Positions 1 to 8,943 of a stretch of DNA of 64,000 nt are shown piece after piece; position 1 is the first letter of the stretch; every line of letters starts with the position of its first letter. Made by a program: the position numbers and the translations under genes. Below the pieces are notes generated by a model. That model saw nothing but the letters and a program-made list of their open reading frames with translations, searched no databases and was not told the origin of the DNA. The stretch is from Parabacteroides hominis. Lineage in GTDB: Bacteria > Bacteroidota > Bacteroidia > Bacteroidales > Tannerellaceae. The stretch spans positions 1-64,000 of the forward strand of contig NZ_JACOOJ010000017.1 of the NCBI RefSeq assembly GCF_014287585.1, in the 5' to 3' direction.

Positions 1-132
1 AATGATTTTGTCCATATTTTTTGTTTGCACTTATAATATAGACTTTTATTTTTTAAGCTGTGCTCTTTTATTAATCAAATACACTAAAAGCAGCCATACA
101 GCAAATGTGAACAAGACCCATTTCTGTTTCAT

Positions 133-176
133 GGGTATGAAAATTGATTTTCACGGGCATGAGTTTCGATTTTGAC
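133..176. repeat. Two-unit 22-nt tandem repeat with dyad core
   Basis: Two adjacent 22-nt units start at 133 and 155, both beginning GGGYATGA and sharing a GATTTT segment. The first unit contains the dyad TGAAAAT-tg-ATTTTCA. A third, degraded unit may follow at 177. Only two clear copies are present, so the call is weak alone; the period matches the larger arrays elsewhere in the window. Confidence 0.35.
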
Positions 177-331
177 TAACAGGCATAAAAAAAAGATCAC
201 CCGATTTGTTGTAAAAGCAGACCAATTACCATCAATTTGATTCGTTTTAAAGATTTTTGCTTACATGCATATACCTGCTATTATACTTTTTAGCCTAAAG
301 ACTACTTATCTTTAGGGCTTTTTCTTCAAAT

Positions 332-440
332 CATCTAAATGATTTTTCAAATGATCCGAATGGTTTTCCAAAAGCATTCGGATGTTTCAGACAAACCATT
401 CGGATGAATCCGGAAAATCATTTGGATGATTTTGCCGGAC
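332..440. repeat. Tandem array, 21-22 nt period, palindromic core CATYCGRATG
   Basis: Five cores of about 10 nt begin at 332, 353, 375, 397 and 419, with spacings of 21, 22, 22 and 22 nt. They read CATCTAAATG, GATCCGAATG, CATTCGGATG, CATTCGGATG and CATTTGGATG, all variants of the palindrome CATYCGRATG. The sequence between cores is less conserved. The array lies beyond the 3' end of the isomerase-like gene at 878. Function unknown. Confidence 0.7.
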
Positions 441-807
441 GAACCGGAACAAAAGAAAAAGGGGTATGTAAAAGACTTCCAAAAGACCTTTGAAAACGAT
501 TTTAACAACTCATAAGTTCCAGGAGGAAAACCTTTTACAATTGACTTTTTGACAAAAATCCGATCTTTCGGCTGACACTCTGATTTGGCATCATACTTCA
601 TTTCGTTCTTTCCGGTGATAAAAATAGACTTTCAAGGGATTCTGACGGCAAAATGACAATTACAAACCCAGTTTCCTTGCCCTATTTGCAATCATTCCGG
701 CGAATGGACGCATGCAGACGAATCTGAAGATGGCAAATCTAACATTTAGACAAATTGCTTATTGGGATTATATGCGACCCCGGACAGTTGCATCACTGAT
801 AAATCAC

Positions 808-854
808 TAAAAAAACCGTTATATCAAGAAGCTATCGCTACCCGATATAACGGT
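808..854 (-). terminator. Rho-independent terminator of the isomerase-like gene
   Basis: An 11-bp inverted repeat (ACCGTTATATC at 815-825 and GATATAACGGT at 844-854) is followed, reading the minus strand, by a run of seven T. It sits about 25 nt past the stop codon of the minus-strand gene at 878. Confidence 0.75.
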
Positions 855-877
855 CAAACATTATTCAACATTCCCCC

Positions 878-1867
878 TTATCTTTCAAAACAAGCATCGA
901 AAGCATGTGTCGACGGCTGGAAATCTACCTGCTTCACAAAAGCGCAGGATTCGCGTGCCCCGTGTTCACGATCCATGCCGCTATCTTCCCACTCTACAGA
1001 AAGAGGGCCTTGATAGCCGGCATCGTTCAAGGCGCGGATGATTTCTTCAAATTGGATTTTGCCGCGTCCGAGACTACGGAAATTCCAGAAACGGCGGGCA
1101 TCGCCAAAAGTAGAATGACCGCCGAACACGCCGATCTGTTTCGGGGTATCGCTCCAATACACATCTTTCATATGGACATGGAAAATACGGTCCGGGAACT
1201 GGTTGATAAAATCTACATAGTCAACACCCTGATATCCCAAATGGCTCGGATCGTAGTTAAAGCCGAAAGCCGGATGATAATCGATCGCTTCAAGAGCTTT
1301 ACGAGTGGAATAAGTATCGAATGCGATCTCGGTCGGATGCACTTCGAGGGCAAAACGAATACCTAATTTCCGGTATTCGTCCAAAATCGGGATAAAACGA
1401 CGGGCAAAATCGGCATACCCTTCATTTACCATTTCATCGGTAACAGGAGGGAAAGAATAGAGCCATTGCCAGATCGAACTTCCCGTAAAACCGGCTACGG
1501 TATCGATCCCCAACATTTTCGCGGCATGGGCTGCCTGGATCATATTTTCGGCTGCCCGCTGATGTACTCCTTCGGGATCGCCATCGCCCCAGATATAGTC
1601 AGGCAACACGGATTTATGCCGCTGATCGATATTATCACATATCGCCTGGCCGATCAGATGATTCGAAATACAAAACAGTTTCAAATCGTACTTATCGAGC
1701 GTTGCCTTGATATTCCGATAATATTCCGGATCTGTCTGCCGGACATCCAAATGAGAAGGTAAACCCAATTCAACACCGTCAAAACCAAATGATTTTGCTT
1801 TTTCACAAACAACTTCCAGTGGTAAGTCTCCCCACTGCATCGTACATAATGTTACAGGACGTGCCAT
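878..1867 (-). CDS. Sugar phosphate isomerase/epimerase-like TIM-barrel protein
   Basis: This 329-residue cytoplasmic protein has the layout of the xylose-isomerase-like/AP-endonuclease-2 TIM-barrel family (IolE, hydroxypyruvate isomerase and sugar epimerase relatives). Metal-site motifs expected of the family are visible: LEVHP (Glu), NYDPSH (Asp and His), HVHMKD (His) and VEWED (Glu) near the C-terminus. There is no signal peptide. The family isomerises or epimerises sugars and sugar phosphates, but the substrate cannot be read from sequence. It is monocistronic, with its own TATATTTG promoter element and its own terminator, and lies outside the large glycan operon. A role in inositol or keto-sugar metabolism is possible but unproven. 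Confidence 0.8.
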   Translation of the reverse strand: MARPVTLCTMQWGDLPLEVVCEKAKSFGFDGVELGLPSHLDVRQTDPEYYRNIKATLDKYDLKLFCISNHLIGQAICDNIDQRHKSVLPDYIWGDGDPEGVHQRAAENMIQAAHAAKMLGIDTVAGFTGSSIWQWLYSFPPVTDEMVNEGYADFARRFIPILDEYRKLGIRFALEVHPTEIAFDTYSTRKALEAIDYHPAFGFNYDPSHLGYQGVDYVDFINQFPDRIFHVHMKDVYWSDTPKQIGVFGGHSTFGDARRFWNFRSLGRGKIQFEEIIRALNDAGYQGPLSVEWEDSGMDREHGARESCAFVKQVDFQPSTHAFDACFER

Positions 1868-1911
1868 GTTTTTCGTTCTTTTTTTAAGGTTAATACATTG
1901 TGTCTATCCGA

Positions 1912-1919
1912 CAAATATA
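1912..1919 (-). promoter_or_regulatory. Bacteroidota -7 element for the isomerase-like gene
   Basis: TATATTTG on the minus strand fits the Bacteroidota consensus TAnnTTTG and lies 45 nt upstream of the ATG at 1867. I see no strong -33 TTTG at the right spacing. Confidence 0.5.
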
Positions 1920-2010
1920 AAATTTCTTTTTAAATTTATCCATAAATATTTTTTATTTCTGAATATTTATCTTTCCTTTGGGGCATTATAAACAACAAAA
2001 AAACTTAGCT

Positions 2011-2970
2011 ATGAGAAAGAAAGCGTATTTTGTACTTGGTTGTATGCTCTATCTGACAGGTTGCAGCAACAATCCTTCACTCGAAGAGATCATTAATCCG
2101 CAAACAGAGTTTTTCCCCGTTCAATTCAGCATTCAGATGGAAAAAGAGATCATGTCTTTTCCTTCGACACGCAGCATGCCGGATAATGCGATTCCCGAAC
2201 CATCGGTTTCAAAAGCCGGAGATGAAGACGCCGAGTTGAACGAATTATGTTCCACCATCGAATACGTGGTATTCAAAGACGAAGAAATTCCCGCTTTTAT
2301 CAAGCACAAGCAGTTCACTTACAATCCTACTGATTTGGATGCGGATTTCAGTTGCATTTACGACAGTTTGCCGCAAGGCGATTACAAATTCTACTTTTTA
2401 GCCCACAACTCAAAAAACGCTGCACTATCCGGTTCGACCTTCTCTTTCGATAGCATTTCAGATACATTCTATGAAATGCTCTCCCTGAACATCGGGGTTG
2501 CTGATGTCGTCAACAGAGACATCTCTCTTCAGCGTATCGTCAGCCGTGTCGAGTTTATGGCGACCGATTCGGTTTCCGACATACTGAAACAGTTCGATAT
2601 GGAGATCGACGGAATATCCAATCAGCTGGACATCTCCACCGGCCAGGGGATAAAAACTCCGGACAAGCAGATCCTCTCCTATACATTCAAGGATGATGAG
2701 ATCGGAGAAGTAAACAAAATACATTCTTTCTATACTTTCATCCCTGCCACCGACAATAAGATAGCCGTCCGTCTTTCGGCCATCGCCAAAAACGACGAAC
2801 CGATCCGTGAACGGCAAATCAACAATATCATTCCGGAAAAGAACAAAATCATCCGTTACAAAGGCCGTCTCTACAGCCGTTCCGAATCCGACGACACATT
2901 TCAAATCAGCATCTACAACAATGGGAAATGGGAAGTGACACCCGATGTTGAATTGCCTGATTACGAGTAA
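2011..2970 (+). CDS. Putative FimB/Mfa2-like fimbrial anchor lipoprotein
   Basis: This 319-residue lipoprotein has a signal peptide ending in the lipobox LTGC, so the mature N-terminus would be a lipidated Cys at about residue 18. I chose the ATG at 2011 over the upstream TTG because the signal peptide starts there. The middle part (a stretch beginning LQRIVSRVEF, followed by an ISNQLDISTG-type strand) resembles the Mfa2/FimB anchor family that caps type V fimbriae in Bacteroidales. The match is by eye. No fimbrillin shaft or tip gene lies next to it, so it would be an orphan anchor, or simply a surface lipoprotein of a related fold. The gene is single, between a divergent neighbour and a shared downstream terminator. 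Confidence 0.5.
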   Translation: MRKKAYFVLGCMLYLTGCSNNPSLEEIINPQTEFFPVQFSIQMEKEIMSFPSTRSMPDNAIPEPSVSKAGDEDAELNELCSTIEYVVFKDEEIPAFIKHKQFTYNPTDLDADFSCIYDSLPQGDYKFYFLAHNSKNAALSGSTFSFDSISDTFYEMLSLNIGVADVVNRDISLQRIVSRVEFMATDSVSDILKQFDMEIDGISNQLDISTGQGIKTPDKQILSYTFKDDEIGEVNKIHSFYTFIPATDNKIAVRLSAIAKNDEPIRERQINNIIPEKNKIIRYKGRLYSRSESDDTFQISIYNNGKWEVTPDVELPDYE

Positions 2971-3046
2971 AATATTTATTTTTTGTTATTCATGATTTAT
3001 TTAAATTTCACGGTTTTTTGATTACATTTTTAGTTAATGTTTTTCG

Positions 3047-3083
3047 GAAAGCCCGTACTTGTGAAAGCGCGGGCTTTCTATTT
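3047..3083. terminator. Terminator between convergent genes
   Basis: A 9-bp stem, GAAAGCCCG (3047-3055) with CGGGCTTTC (3070-3078), is followed by a T-rich tail on the plus strand. It ends the lipoprotein gene and may also serve the GH2 gene coming from the other side. Confidence 0.75.
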
Positions 3084-3093
3084 TTCCTCAAAA

Positions 3094-5907
3094 TTAATCG
3101 ATCAGTTTCACTGTCCGGCTCTTCATTTTAGCATTCCAGGGTTTAAGAACCAGCTTCATCGAACTTGCCACTTGTCCTCCCCTCAACTCAAAATCTATCT
3201 CGATACTTTTTGTTTCACCAGGGGCCAACCAGAAGTAATTATCATTCGCATAAAAAGAACGGGGAACACCTTCTATATCCAAATGAGTCATAAAAGAGGG
3301 TAGCTTTCCTCTGTTTGTCACGACTATATGCAGCTGTCCTTTATTCTCTTTCATTTTCATCAACTTTACATCCTTCAGCTCAACAGTTGTTTTATGTTTA
3401 GCCACAGTCGGCTTTAACCAGGGACCATTGGCCAAAGTCGGCCAATCGACAGGCTCAGAGACAAACTTTTGATAATAGGCTTCATCTTCCATTAATTTGA
3501 TGGTGCGCGGCCAATATTCAGCATGAGAAATCACTTTTCCATGCTCATCAGTCAAAGATACAACGGCAAAAAAGTATTTTTCTTTATATGTCTGAGGGAT
3601 AGAATATATCCCCATCTCTTCTTTTAAAACCGATGTGCCTTCCGGAACATTAATTTTTTCCGAAACCTGCCATACTTCTTTAAAAGAGTCATCCAATATT
3701 TTCACCTGCACCACTCCTTTAAAACCAGGTCGATCCGCCCCATTTAAAACGTTTACGGAAATCGGGAAAGCTTCTCCGGGTGCCCACAGCAGACGCTTGA
3801 TATCCAACAAAACATGAGTCGGTTCGTATGTCCTTTTTAGGAAATAATAAGTTGCCGAAGGCTGTCCCATGCCATCGACCAAATTAATTGCAGCAACTAC
3901 CGGCCAGGGACGCTTATATACCCAAGGCATCAGCCCGGTTGTAACCGGATAATTACTTTGAATACCTTCCGACATAATCTGATAAAATTCACCAGCACCA
4001 ATCTGAGTCGCTTCAGCAATTGTTTCCAATGCCGGTTTAGACATATTGTCAATATGGGAAGCACGACTCAGCATACGGGGTACACGGGAAGGATTATATT
4101 CAGCAAAATGTTCTACAAATTCAGGATGCTCCAATACGAAATCCTTATCATACATTCCTCCCAAATCTACCAACTCACCCGGAGAAACCACTTGTTTTAT
4201 ATTTGCAGGGTCTGTTATACAATGTACGCCAGTCTCAGCCACATAGGGTATCAACTCAAAACCTTTATACCATGCGGGATCAAAATCCGGATAAGAATGC
4301 ATGGAACCGGCATCCGGAGAAGTACGCAGAAAACACCTTGTCGGATCAAAAATAGCCAAGTTACGCTCCAAAATACCCATAGAAGCTGCATTTCCATAAG
4401 AATACGGATTAAATTCATTTCCTCCGCACCAAACAGCCAAAGAGGGTTGATTTCTCAACCGGAAAATATTTTGGCAAACCTGCGCTTCCCAAACATCTTG
4501 CGGCCATTCGGGCGTGTCAAAATTGGCAATATTAAAATCCTGCCAAACCATTATACCATATTTATTACATGCATCATAAAAAGCATCACTCTCCAACAGT
4601 CCGCTTCCCCAAATCCGAAACATCTGAATTCCCATATTCCGTGCCATTTTCACAGCCCAATCATACTTATCTGCCGTCAAATCGTAGAGGGCATCAACAG
4701 GCATCCAGTTGACACCTTTCACAAAAAACTTTTTCCCGTTTACGACAAACTGCCAGTCTTGCCACCTGTCACTTGTCCGAATGCCGGCACTCCGAACCTG
4801 TTCTATTGTCCGGATTCCAAAATCAAACTGAATGCAGTCGGTCAACCGATCATTTACTTTTAATGTCATTTTTGCCTGATAGTAATCCGGGCTACCCAAA
4901 CCATTCGGATACCACAATTTAGGATTATCGATAACAAAACGTTCTTCCATCCAGCATCTTCCTTCTATCACCTCAGGTGAAAATTCTTTTGAGAATACGA
5001 CCTGCCCCTTATCTATCAAGTCGAACATCACTGTCAACTTATCTTTTACCCGTTTATTCTGTGGGGCACTTGAGGGCTTTCCATAATTCGATATCTGACA
5101 ATTATTCCAGGGATGCAACTGATAGTCCAATGTGTTTTTCCCGGCAAACAGTTCAACACTAAAACCTATTGTAGCCTGATTATTTTCTATCTTTTCAGTA
5201 AAAAGGAAAGGACGCTCCATATGATATTCGGGGATAAATTCCATACGGACATTTCGCCATAAGCCCAAATTGAAAAAAGGTTCCATCGCACTTCCCCCCA
5301 TCAGAAACCACCCCTTAACAATGTTTCCCGGTCGATTCGGGTTAAAAGACGTTTTCCCATAATTGGCGGACATAACTTCTACGATCAGTTCATTATCCCC
5401 TCCATAATTTAAGTTTTCACTTACATCAATGATCGGACCGCCGAATATACCCCGATGCTTGCCTAATTCTATGCCATTTAACCAGACTTTTGCAAAATAG
5501 TCAATACCATCAAAATTCAGTAAACAAGAGTAACCATTCCGTTTTTGAGGAATTGCAAAATGTTTTTTATAATACCAAACTTTCTGTTCCAACTTCTCAT
5601 GTTCCCTGGCATTCAAATGTTTATAGGGATCACCCAATATGCCCGCTCTGTAATTAGCCATTTGGACAGAAGTCGGATATGCCACCGTAAACCAGGCATT
5701 CTCCCTAAGTTTTGCCAAGTTTTCAACAGGAGATTCTTCCGAACTCAATTCCCAATCCTGGGATAAATCGATATGCTGCTCTGCCAGCCTCGGATAAATA
5801 TAATATGGAGACTCCAAATCTCTTACCTGCGCTTTCACAATCGAAACGCAACACAAACAGCACCATATTAAAAGACATCTATACTTAAAAACGCTCTTTC
5901 TTACCAT
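3094..5907 (-). CDS. Glycoside hydrolase family 2 enzyme (exo-acting, beta-mannosidase/glucosaminidase type)
   Basis: This 937-residue secreted protein has a signal peptide ending near VKAQ (residue 27). Domain order fits GH2: a jelly-roll sugar-binding domain (about 110-225), Ig-like domains (about 230-370), a TIM barrel (about 380-690) and C-terminal beta domains. The acid/base Glu is E498 in the motif CGGNEFN; the likely nucleophile is E558 in YVAETG. The GGNE context and the length are closest to the exo-beta-D-glucosaminidase/endo-beta-mannosidase side of GH2 rather than LacZ, but specificity is inference. It is the last gene of the ten-gene operon, 41 nt after the GH5-like gene, and would remove terminal beta-linked sugars in the periplasm. 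Confidence 0.85.
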   Translation of the reverse strand: MVRKSVFKYRCLLIWCCLCCVSIVKAQVRDLESPYYIYPRLAEQHIDLSQDWELSSEESPVENLAKLRENAWFTVAYPTSVQMANYRAGILGDPYKHLNAREHEKLEQKVWYYKKHFAIPQKRNGYSCLLNFDGIDYFAKVWLNGIELGKHRGIFGGPIIDVSENLNYGGDNELIVEVMSANYGKTSFNPNRPGNIVKGWFLMGGSAMEPFFNLGLWRNVRMEFIPEYHMERPFLFTEKIENNQATIGFSVELFAGKNTLDYQLHPWNNCQISNYGKPSSAPQNKRVKDKLTVMFDLIDKGQVVFSKEFSPEVIEGRCWMEERFVIDNPKLWYPNGLGSPDYYQAKMTLKVNDRLTDCIQFDFGIRTIEQVRSAGIRTSDRWQDWQFVVNGKKFFVKGVNWMPVDALYDLTADKYDWAVKMARNMGIQMFRIWGSGLLESDAFYDACNKYGIMVWQDFNIANFDTPEWPQDVWEAQVCQNIFRLRNQPSLAVWCGGNEFNPYSYGNAASMGILERNLAIFDPTRCFLRTSPDAGSMHSYPDFDPAWYKGFELIPYVAETGVHCITDPANIKQVVSPGELVDLGGMYDKDFVLEHPEFVEHFAEYNPSRVPRMLSRASHIDNMSKPALETIAEATQIGAGEFYQIMSEGIQSNYPVTTGLMPWVYKRPWPVVAAINLVDGMGQPSATYYFLKRTYEPTHVLLDIKRLLWAPGEAFPISVNVLNGADRPGFKGVVQVKILDDSFKEVWQVSEKINVPEGTSVLKEEMGIYSIPQTYKEKYFFAVVSLTDEHGKVISHAEYWPRTIKLMEDEAYYQKFVSEPVDWPTLANGPWLKPTVAKHKTTVELKDVKLMKMKENKGQLHIVVTNRGKLPSFMTHLDIEGVPRSFYANDNYFWLAPGETKSIEIDFELRGGQVASSMKLVLKPWNAKMKSRTVKLID

Positions 5908-5948
5908 ACTTTTTTCATTTAGTTATTAGACATAGATTCCATATAAAA

Positions 5949-7382
5949 TCAATGATTTTCATTATTAAAACGCAATACTACCGAACGTTTGAAAGTGATC
6001 TCCAGAGTATCGTCCACCACATGGGTAACTTTTCTCACATCACTCCAAGGATCATATTGTTCTACATCCGAGACTTTATTACTTAAAAATTGTAGCGGCA
6101 GTTTCACCGTCCTGCTATCCGGCAATAGATTTCCGATCAATTCAGTATGCCAATTGCTTAAGGCATCCCGGCACCAAACTAAAGTATGCGTATTACCTTT
6201 CAAACAATAAAAGCGAACCTGATCATGCATAAAAAACACAGGCTGATACTGCTCTGTTACCGGATTTATATTTTCTGTAGCATGACTAAAACGTCCGAAA
6301 TGCCACCATAAATTATTTTTTTCTATATAATACTGCCAGTGCCAACTTTGTCCGGGAGCAGCAGCTCCCGAAAAAAAAGGGGCAAAAATCAAATCATGTA
6401 GCAGAATGCCTAATGTATCCGATTCATATAACTTGGATGGTCCGGAATGATGTGCCTCGACCGCACCCACTTCCGAGAGTATAACAGGTTTATCAACAAC
6501 CATACTACGCAATAAAACGACCGCCTGACTTGCCAAAGAATCCATAGGAGCCTGACAAATATCCCAGGCGGCTCCCGGATCCAAATAGCGATGAACCTGG
6601 GCTATCTCATTATCCGAAAGAGAAGAAAAATCGGTATACCACTCCTGATATTTTTCATTATCAAAACTCCCCAGGCTTTGCATAACCAAATGATGCGGAA
6701 AATAAGATTTAACGACAGGCAGCATCTCTCTTGTCCATTCCAGCTCCCCTGCTATTCCCTCGGAAAAACTTACAGAATTGATTTCATTCCACAATTCCCA
6801 ACCCATAATAGCCGGATTGTCCGCATATCTGGTGGCTAAAAAGGCAACCCTGTCTATATATAAATTTTTCCCCTGCTGTGTTTTGAAAAAATCATCCATA
6901 TCGCTCAATGGCCCCCGGTTATCACAAGAATAGATTGGTTTATCAAAAGCCACTGACGAAGAAAACGGGGCTGAATATCCTGTTAGTTTCCTGAAATTTT
7001 CCAAACAAAATTTGATCTTGATCCCATATTTCGTCGCCAACTCCAACAGTTTGTCAATTCGCTTTACTCTATTTTCATCAAACTCTCCGGCTTTCTTATG
7101 TTCAACCTCAAAAAATGGCGCACTCAACCAAATACGTGTGTAATTTCCTCCATTTTCCGAAAGATTGCGAAAACGCTGTTCATAAAGCTGTAAAACTTTT
7201 GTTTCATCCGTTTCAAAACGTTCCCAACAAATATTAGGACCTACAGGAATAAAAGGTGTACCGTCCGAATATTCCAAATAACGAGGATTCACCTGACTCA
7301 CCCTTATAAAGTTTTGATCACGCTCTTTTCCACAAGAGAAAAAAGAGCATAGAATCATCATATATAATATATTCCGTATCAT
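5949..7382 (-). CDS. GH5-like cellulase-family glycosidase, lipoprotein
   Basis: This 477-residue protein starts at the ATG at 7382. A longer frame reaches 7505 but overlaps the RraA-like gene and would hide the signal peptide. The lipobox SFFSC puts the lipid on Cys17. The (beta/alpha)8 barrel shows ELWNE with acid/base E200 and ILSEVG with nucleophile E304, the clan GH-A pattern of GH5-type mannanases and cellulases. The N-terminal segment (YLEYSDGTPFIPVGPN) is typical of mannanase-like GH5 relatives. Probably surface- or periplasm-anchored. It begins 10 nt after the RraA-like stop codon, so translation is likely coupled. The exact family and linkage are not decidable by eye. Confidence 0.75.
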   Translation of the reverse strand: MIRNILYMMILCSFFSCGKERDQNFIRVSQVNPRYLEYSDGTPFIPVGPNICWERFETDETKVLQLYEQRFRNLSENGGNYTRIWLSAPFFEVEHKKAGEFDENRVKRIDKLLELATKYGIKIKFCLENFRKLTGYSAPFSSSVAFDKPIYSCDNRGPLSDMDDFFKTQQGKNLYIDRVAFLATRYADNPAIMGWELWNEINSVSFSEGIAGELEWTREMLPVVKSYFPHHLVMQSLGSFDNEKYQEWYTDFSSLSDNEIAQVHRYLDPGAAWDICQAPMDSLASQAVVLLRSMVVDKPVILSEVGAVEAHHSGPSKLYESDTLGILLHDLIFAPFFSGAAAPGQSWHWQYYIEKNNLWWHFGRFSHATENINPVTEQYQPVFFMHDQVRFYCLKGNTHTLVWCRDALSNWHTELIGNLLPDSRTVKLPLQFLSNKVSDVEQYDPWSDVRKVTHVVDDTLEITFKRSVVLRFNNENH

Positions 7383-7392
7383 AGACTGATTC

Positions 7393-8136
7393 TTAAAAGT
7401 AACCACCTTTTGCTGTAATTTCCTGGACACTGTCTCCGTTTTGTACCCAAGAGAAAATCTTCTTCTCATTTTCACGTATCTCTTCCGAACGTAAAAGCAC
7501 TTCATAGGCTATTTCTCTTGGTACTACCAAAACTCCGTCAATATCCCCAAGTATTATATCACCCGGCTTAATCGTTACATCTCCGATTTTAATCGGAATT
7601 TGATAGTGAGTAATCAAACAACGCCCCAAACTACCATTTGATATCCGGTATTCGTAAAACACAGGAAAATCAGCACTCAAAATCTGATGTGTATCCCGTA
7701 TTCCCCCATCTATACAAGCGGCTTTCAGTTTTTTCCCTTTAGCAGTCGCCGTCATTACACCTCCCCACAAAGTAGCTTTGTCATCCCGGCTTGTATCCCA
7801 GACAACAAAATGATCTTCCTGCATCTCATCCAACATCTGAGTTCGATATTCCATCTCACCCTTTATCTTTACGTTCGGTGCACTTTTGACAGTAAACGCA
7901 AAACCGGCAACAGAATGATATTCGCGTAAAGGTTTAATCCTACCGGGCAAAGCCTGCTCCAAAAGGCAAAATTCACGCATTACGTCGTTTACGGCACCTG
8001 TATACAACTGCTCATATCTAAATAATAACTCTTTATCCGGTATGGGAAACTTTTTCGAAGATATTCCTTCACGGTCCTGAATCAATTTTTCCAGATTCAT
8101 CATCCCGATTTCTTTCTTATACTGATCTACGCTCAT
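7393..8136 (-). CDS. RraA-like (HMG/CHA aldolase family) protein
   Basis: This 247-residue cytoplasmic protein belongs to the RraA/demethylmenaquinone-methyltransferase-like fold. Family motifs are present: GGxxxxxAxxxG (125-134) and DGGIRD (143-148), whose Arg147 and Asp148 correspond to the substrate-binding Arg and the metal-binding Asp of class II HMG/CHA pyruvate aldolases. Several family members cleave 4-hydroxy-2-oxo acids to pyruvate, while others bind RNase E; RNase-E regulation is implausible inside a glycan operon. Beside a sugar-acid dehydratase and an SDR dehydrogenase, an aldolase (or oxaloacetate decarboxylase-like) step in sugar-acid breakdown is the best guess. Gaps to its neighbours are 21 and 10 nt. 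Confidence 0.8.
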   Translation of the reverse strand: MSVDQYKKEIGMMNLEKLIQDREGISSKKFPIPDKELLFRYEQLYTGAVNDVMREFCLLEQALPGRIKPLREYHSVAGFAFTVKSAPNVKIKGEMEYRTQMLDEMQEDHFVVWDTSRDDKATLWGGVMTATAKGKKLKAACIDGGIRDTHQILSADFPVFYEYRISNGSLGRCLITHYQIPIKIGDVTIKPGDIILGDIDGVLVVPREIAYEVLLRSEEIRENEKKIFSWVQNGDSVQEITAKGGYF

Positions 8137-8157
8137 AACTCTTTTATTTTTAATTAA

Positions 8158-8931
8158 TCACTCCGGTAAACTCATTCCACCATCTACCCATATATCCGCA
8201 CCGGAAATATAGCGTCCGGCATCGCTACACAAAAGCAACGCCATAGAGGCCAAATCATTCGGTTCTCCGATATACCCCAATGGAATATTTTTCTCTATTT
8301 TTGTTTTGAAAACTTCATTCGACAAAACTTCCTCATTGCGAACCGTTCCGATCACTCCGGGAGCCAGATTGTTAATCGTTATTCCTTTATTACCCAATTG
8401 CCAGGCGAGATTTTTCACCATATTCAATTGAGCAGCTTTTGAAGCGGCATAAACAATCATTTGCTTACTCGGCCTGTTCTGCTGGACGGAACCTAACGTG
8501 ACAATTCTTCCCCAACCTTTAGATTCCATATGAGGCACACAACATTGCATCAACTCCAGCGAAGCCCTTACATTCACATTCATCTGAGCATTAAACTCAG
8601 ATAGAGTCACTTCTTCCCATTTTCTACGAATCTGAATAGAAGCATTCAAAACTAAAATATCGACTCCAATTCCCAGTTTTTGCTGCAACTGTTGAAAGTC
8701 AGAAGTCAGCGTGTCTGATAATAAGTCGTATTCCCATAGCCACGCTTTTCCTCCCATCTTCAGCACATCCTGTAAAGTTGCTTCCGCCAACTGGCGATTA
8801 CTCCGGTAATTGATCACAACATTCGCCCCATGTTCAGCCAAAGCTAAAGCGATGGAGCGGCCAATTCCTTGGCCGGCTCCTGTAATCAATGCGGTTTTTC
8901 CTGTTATATCAAACAAATGCTTCACTCCCAT
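8158..8931 (-). CDS. SDR-family NAD(P)-dependent sugar/sugar-acid dehydrogenase
   Basis: This 257-residue classical short-chain dehydrogenase has the Rossmann motif TGAGQGIG (17-24), NAS at 96-98, catalytic Ser148, and the YxxxK pair Tyr161/Lys165. The C-terminal GADIWVDGG is typical of classical SDRs. Length and style resemble gluconate 5-dehydrogenase and KduD-type enzymes that oxidise sugars or reduce keto sugar acids. It lies between the enolase-superfamily dehydratase (12 nt) and the RraA-like aldolase (21 nt), so it probably makes the acid used by the dehydratase or handles the product of the pathway. The substrate is not readable from sequence. Confidence 0.85.
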   Translation of the reverse strand: MGVKHLFDITGKTALITGAGQGIGRSIALALAEHGANVVINYRSNRQLAEATLQDVLKMGGKAWLWEYDLLSDTLTSDFQQLQQKLGIGVDILVLNASIQIRRKWEEVTLSEFNAQMNVNVRASLELMQCCVPHMESKGWGRIVTLGSVQQNRPSKQMIVYAASKAAQLNMVKNLAWQLGNKGITINNLAPGVIGTVRNEEVLSNEVFKTKIEKNIPLGYIGEPNDLASMALLLCSDAGRYISGADIWVDGGMSLPE

Positions 8932-8943
8932 AACGTTTCTTTA

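Larger units (their letters stand above)
1..807. other. Left-edge intergenic region without a convincing gene
   Basis: AT-rich sequence at the window edge. The only open frame of note (about 84 codons, minus strand, 347-601) runs through a tandem repeat array and has no recognisable domain, so I do not call it. The region holds two repeat tracts (133-176 and 332-440) listed separately. No tRNA, IS end or promoter could be supported. Confidence 0.6.

Noticed and set aside
347..601. 84-codon gene on the minus strand at the left edge
   Set aside because: The frame runs through the 22-nt tandem array, lacks a domain and has no promoter.
7393..8136. RraA regulator of RNase E
   Set aside because: The aldolase Arg-Asp motif and the sugar-acid gene context favour an enzyme; an RNase E regulator would not be expected in a glycan operon.
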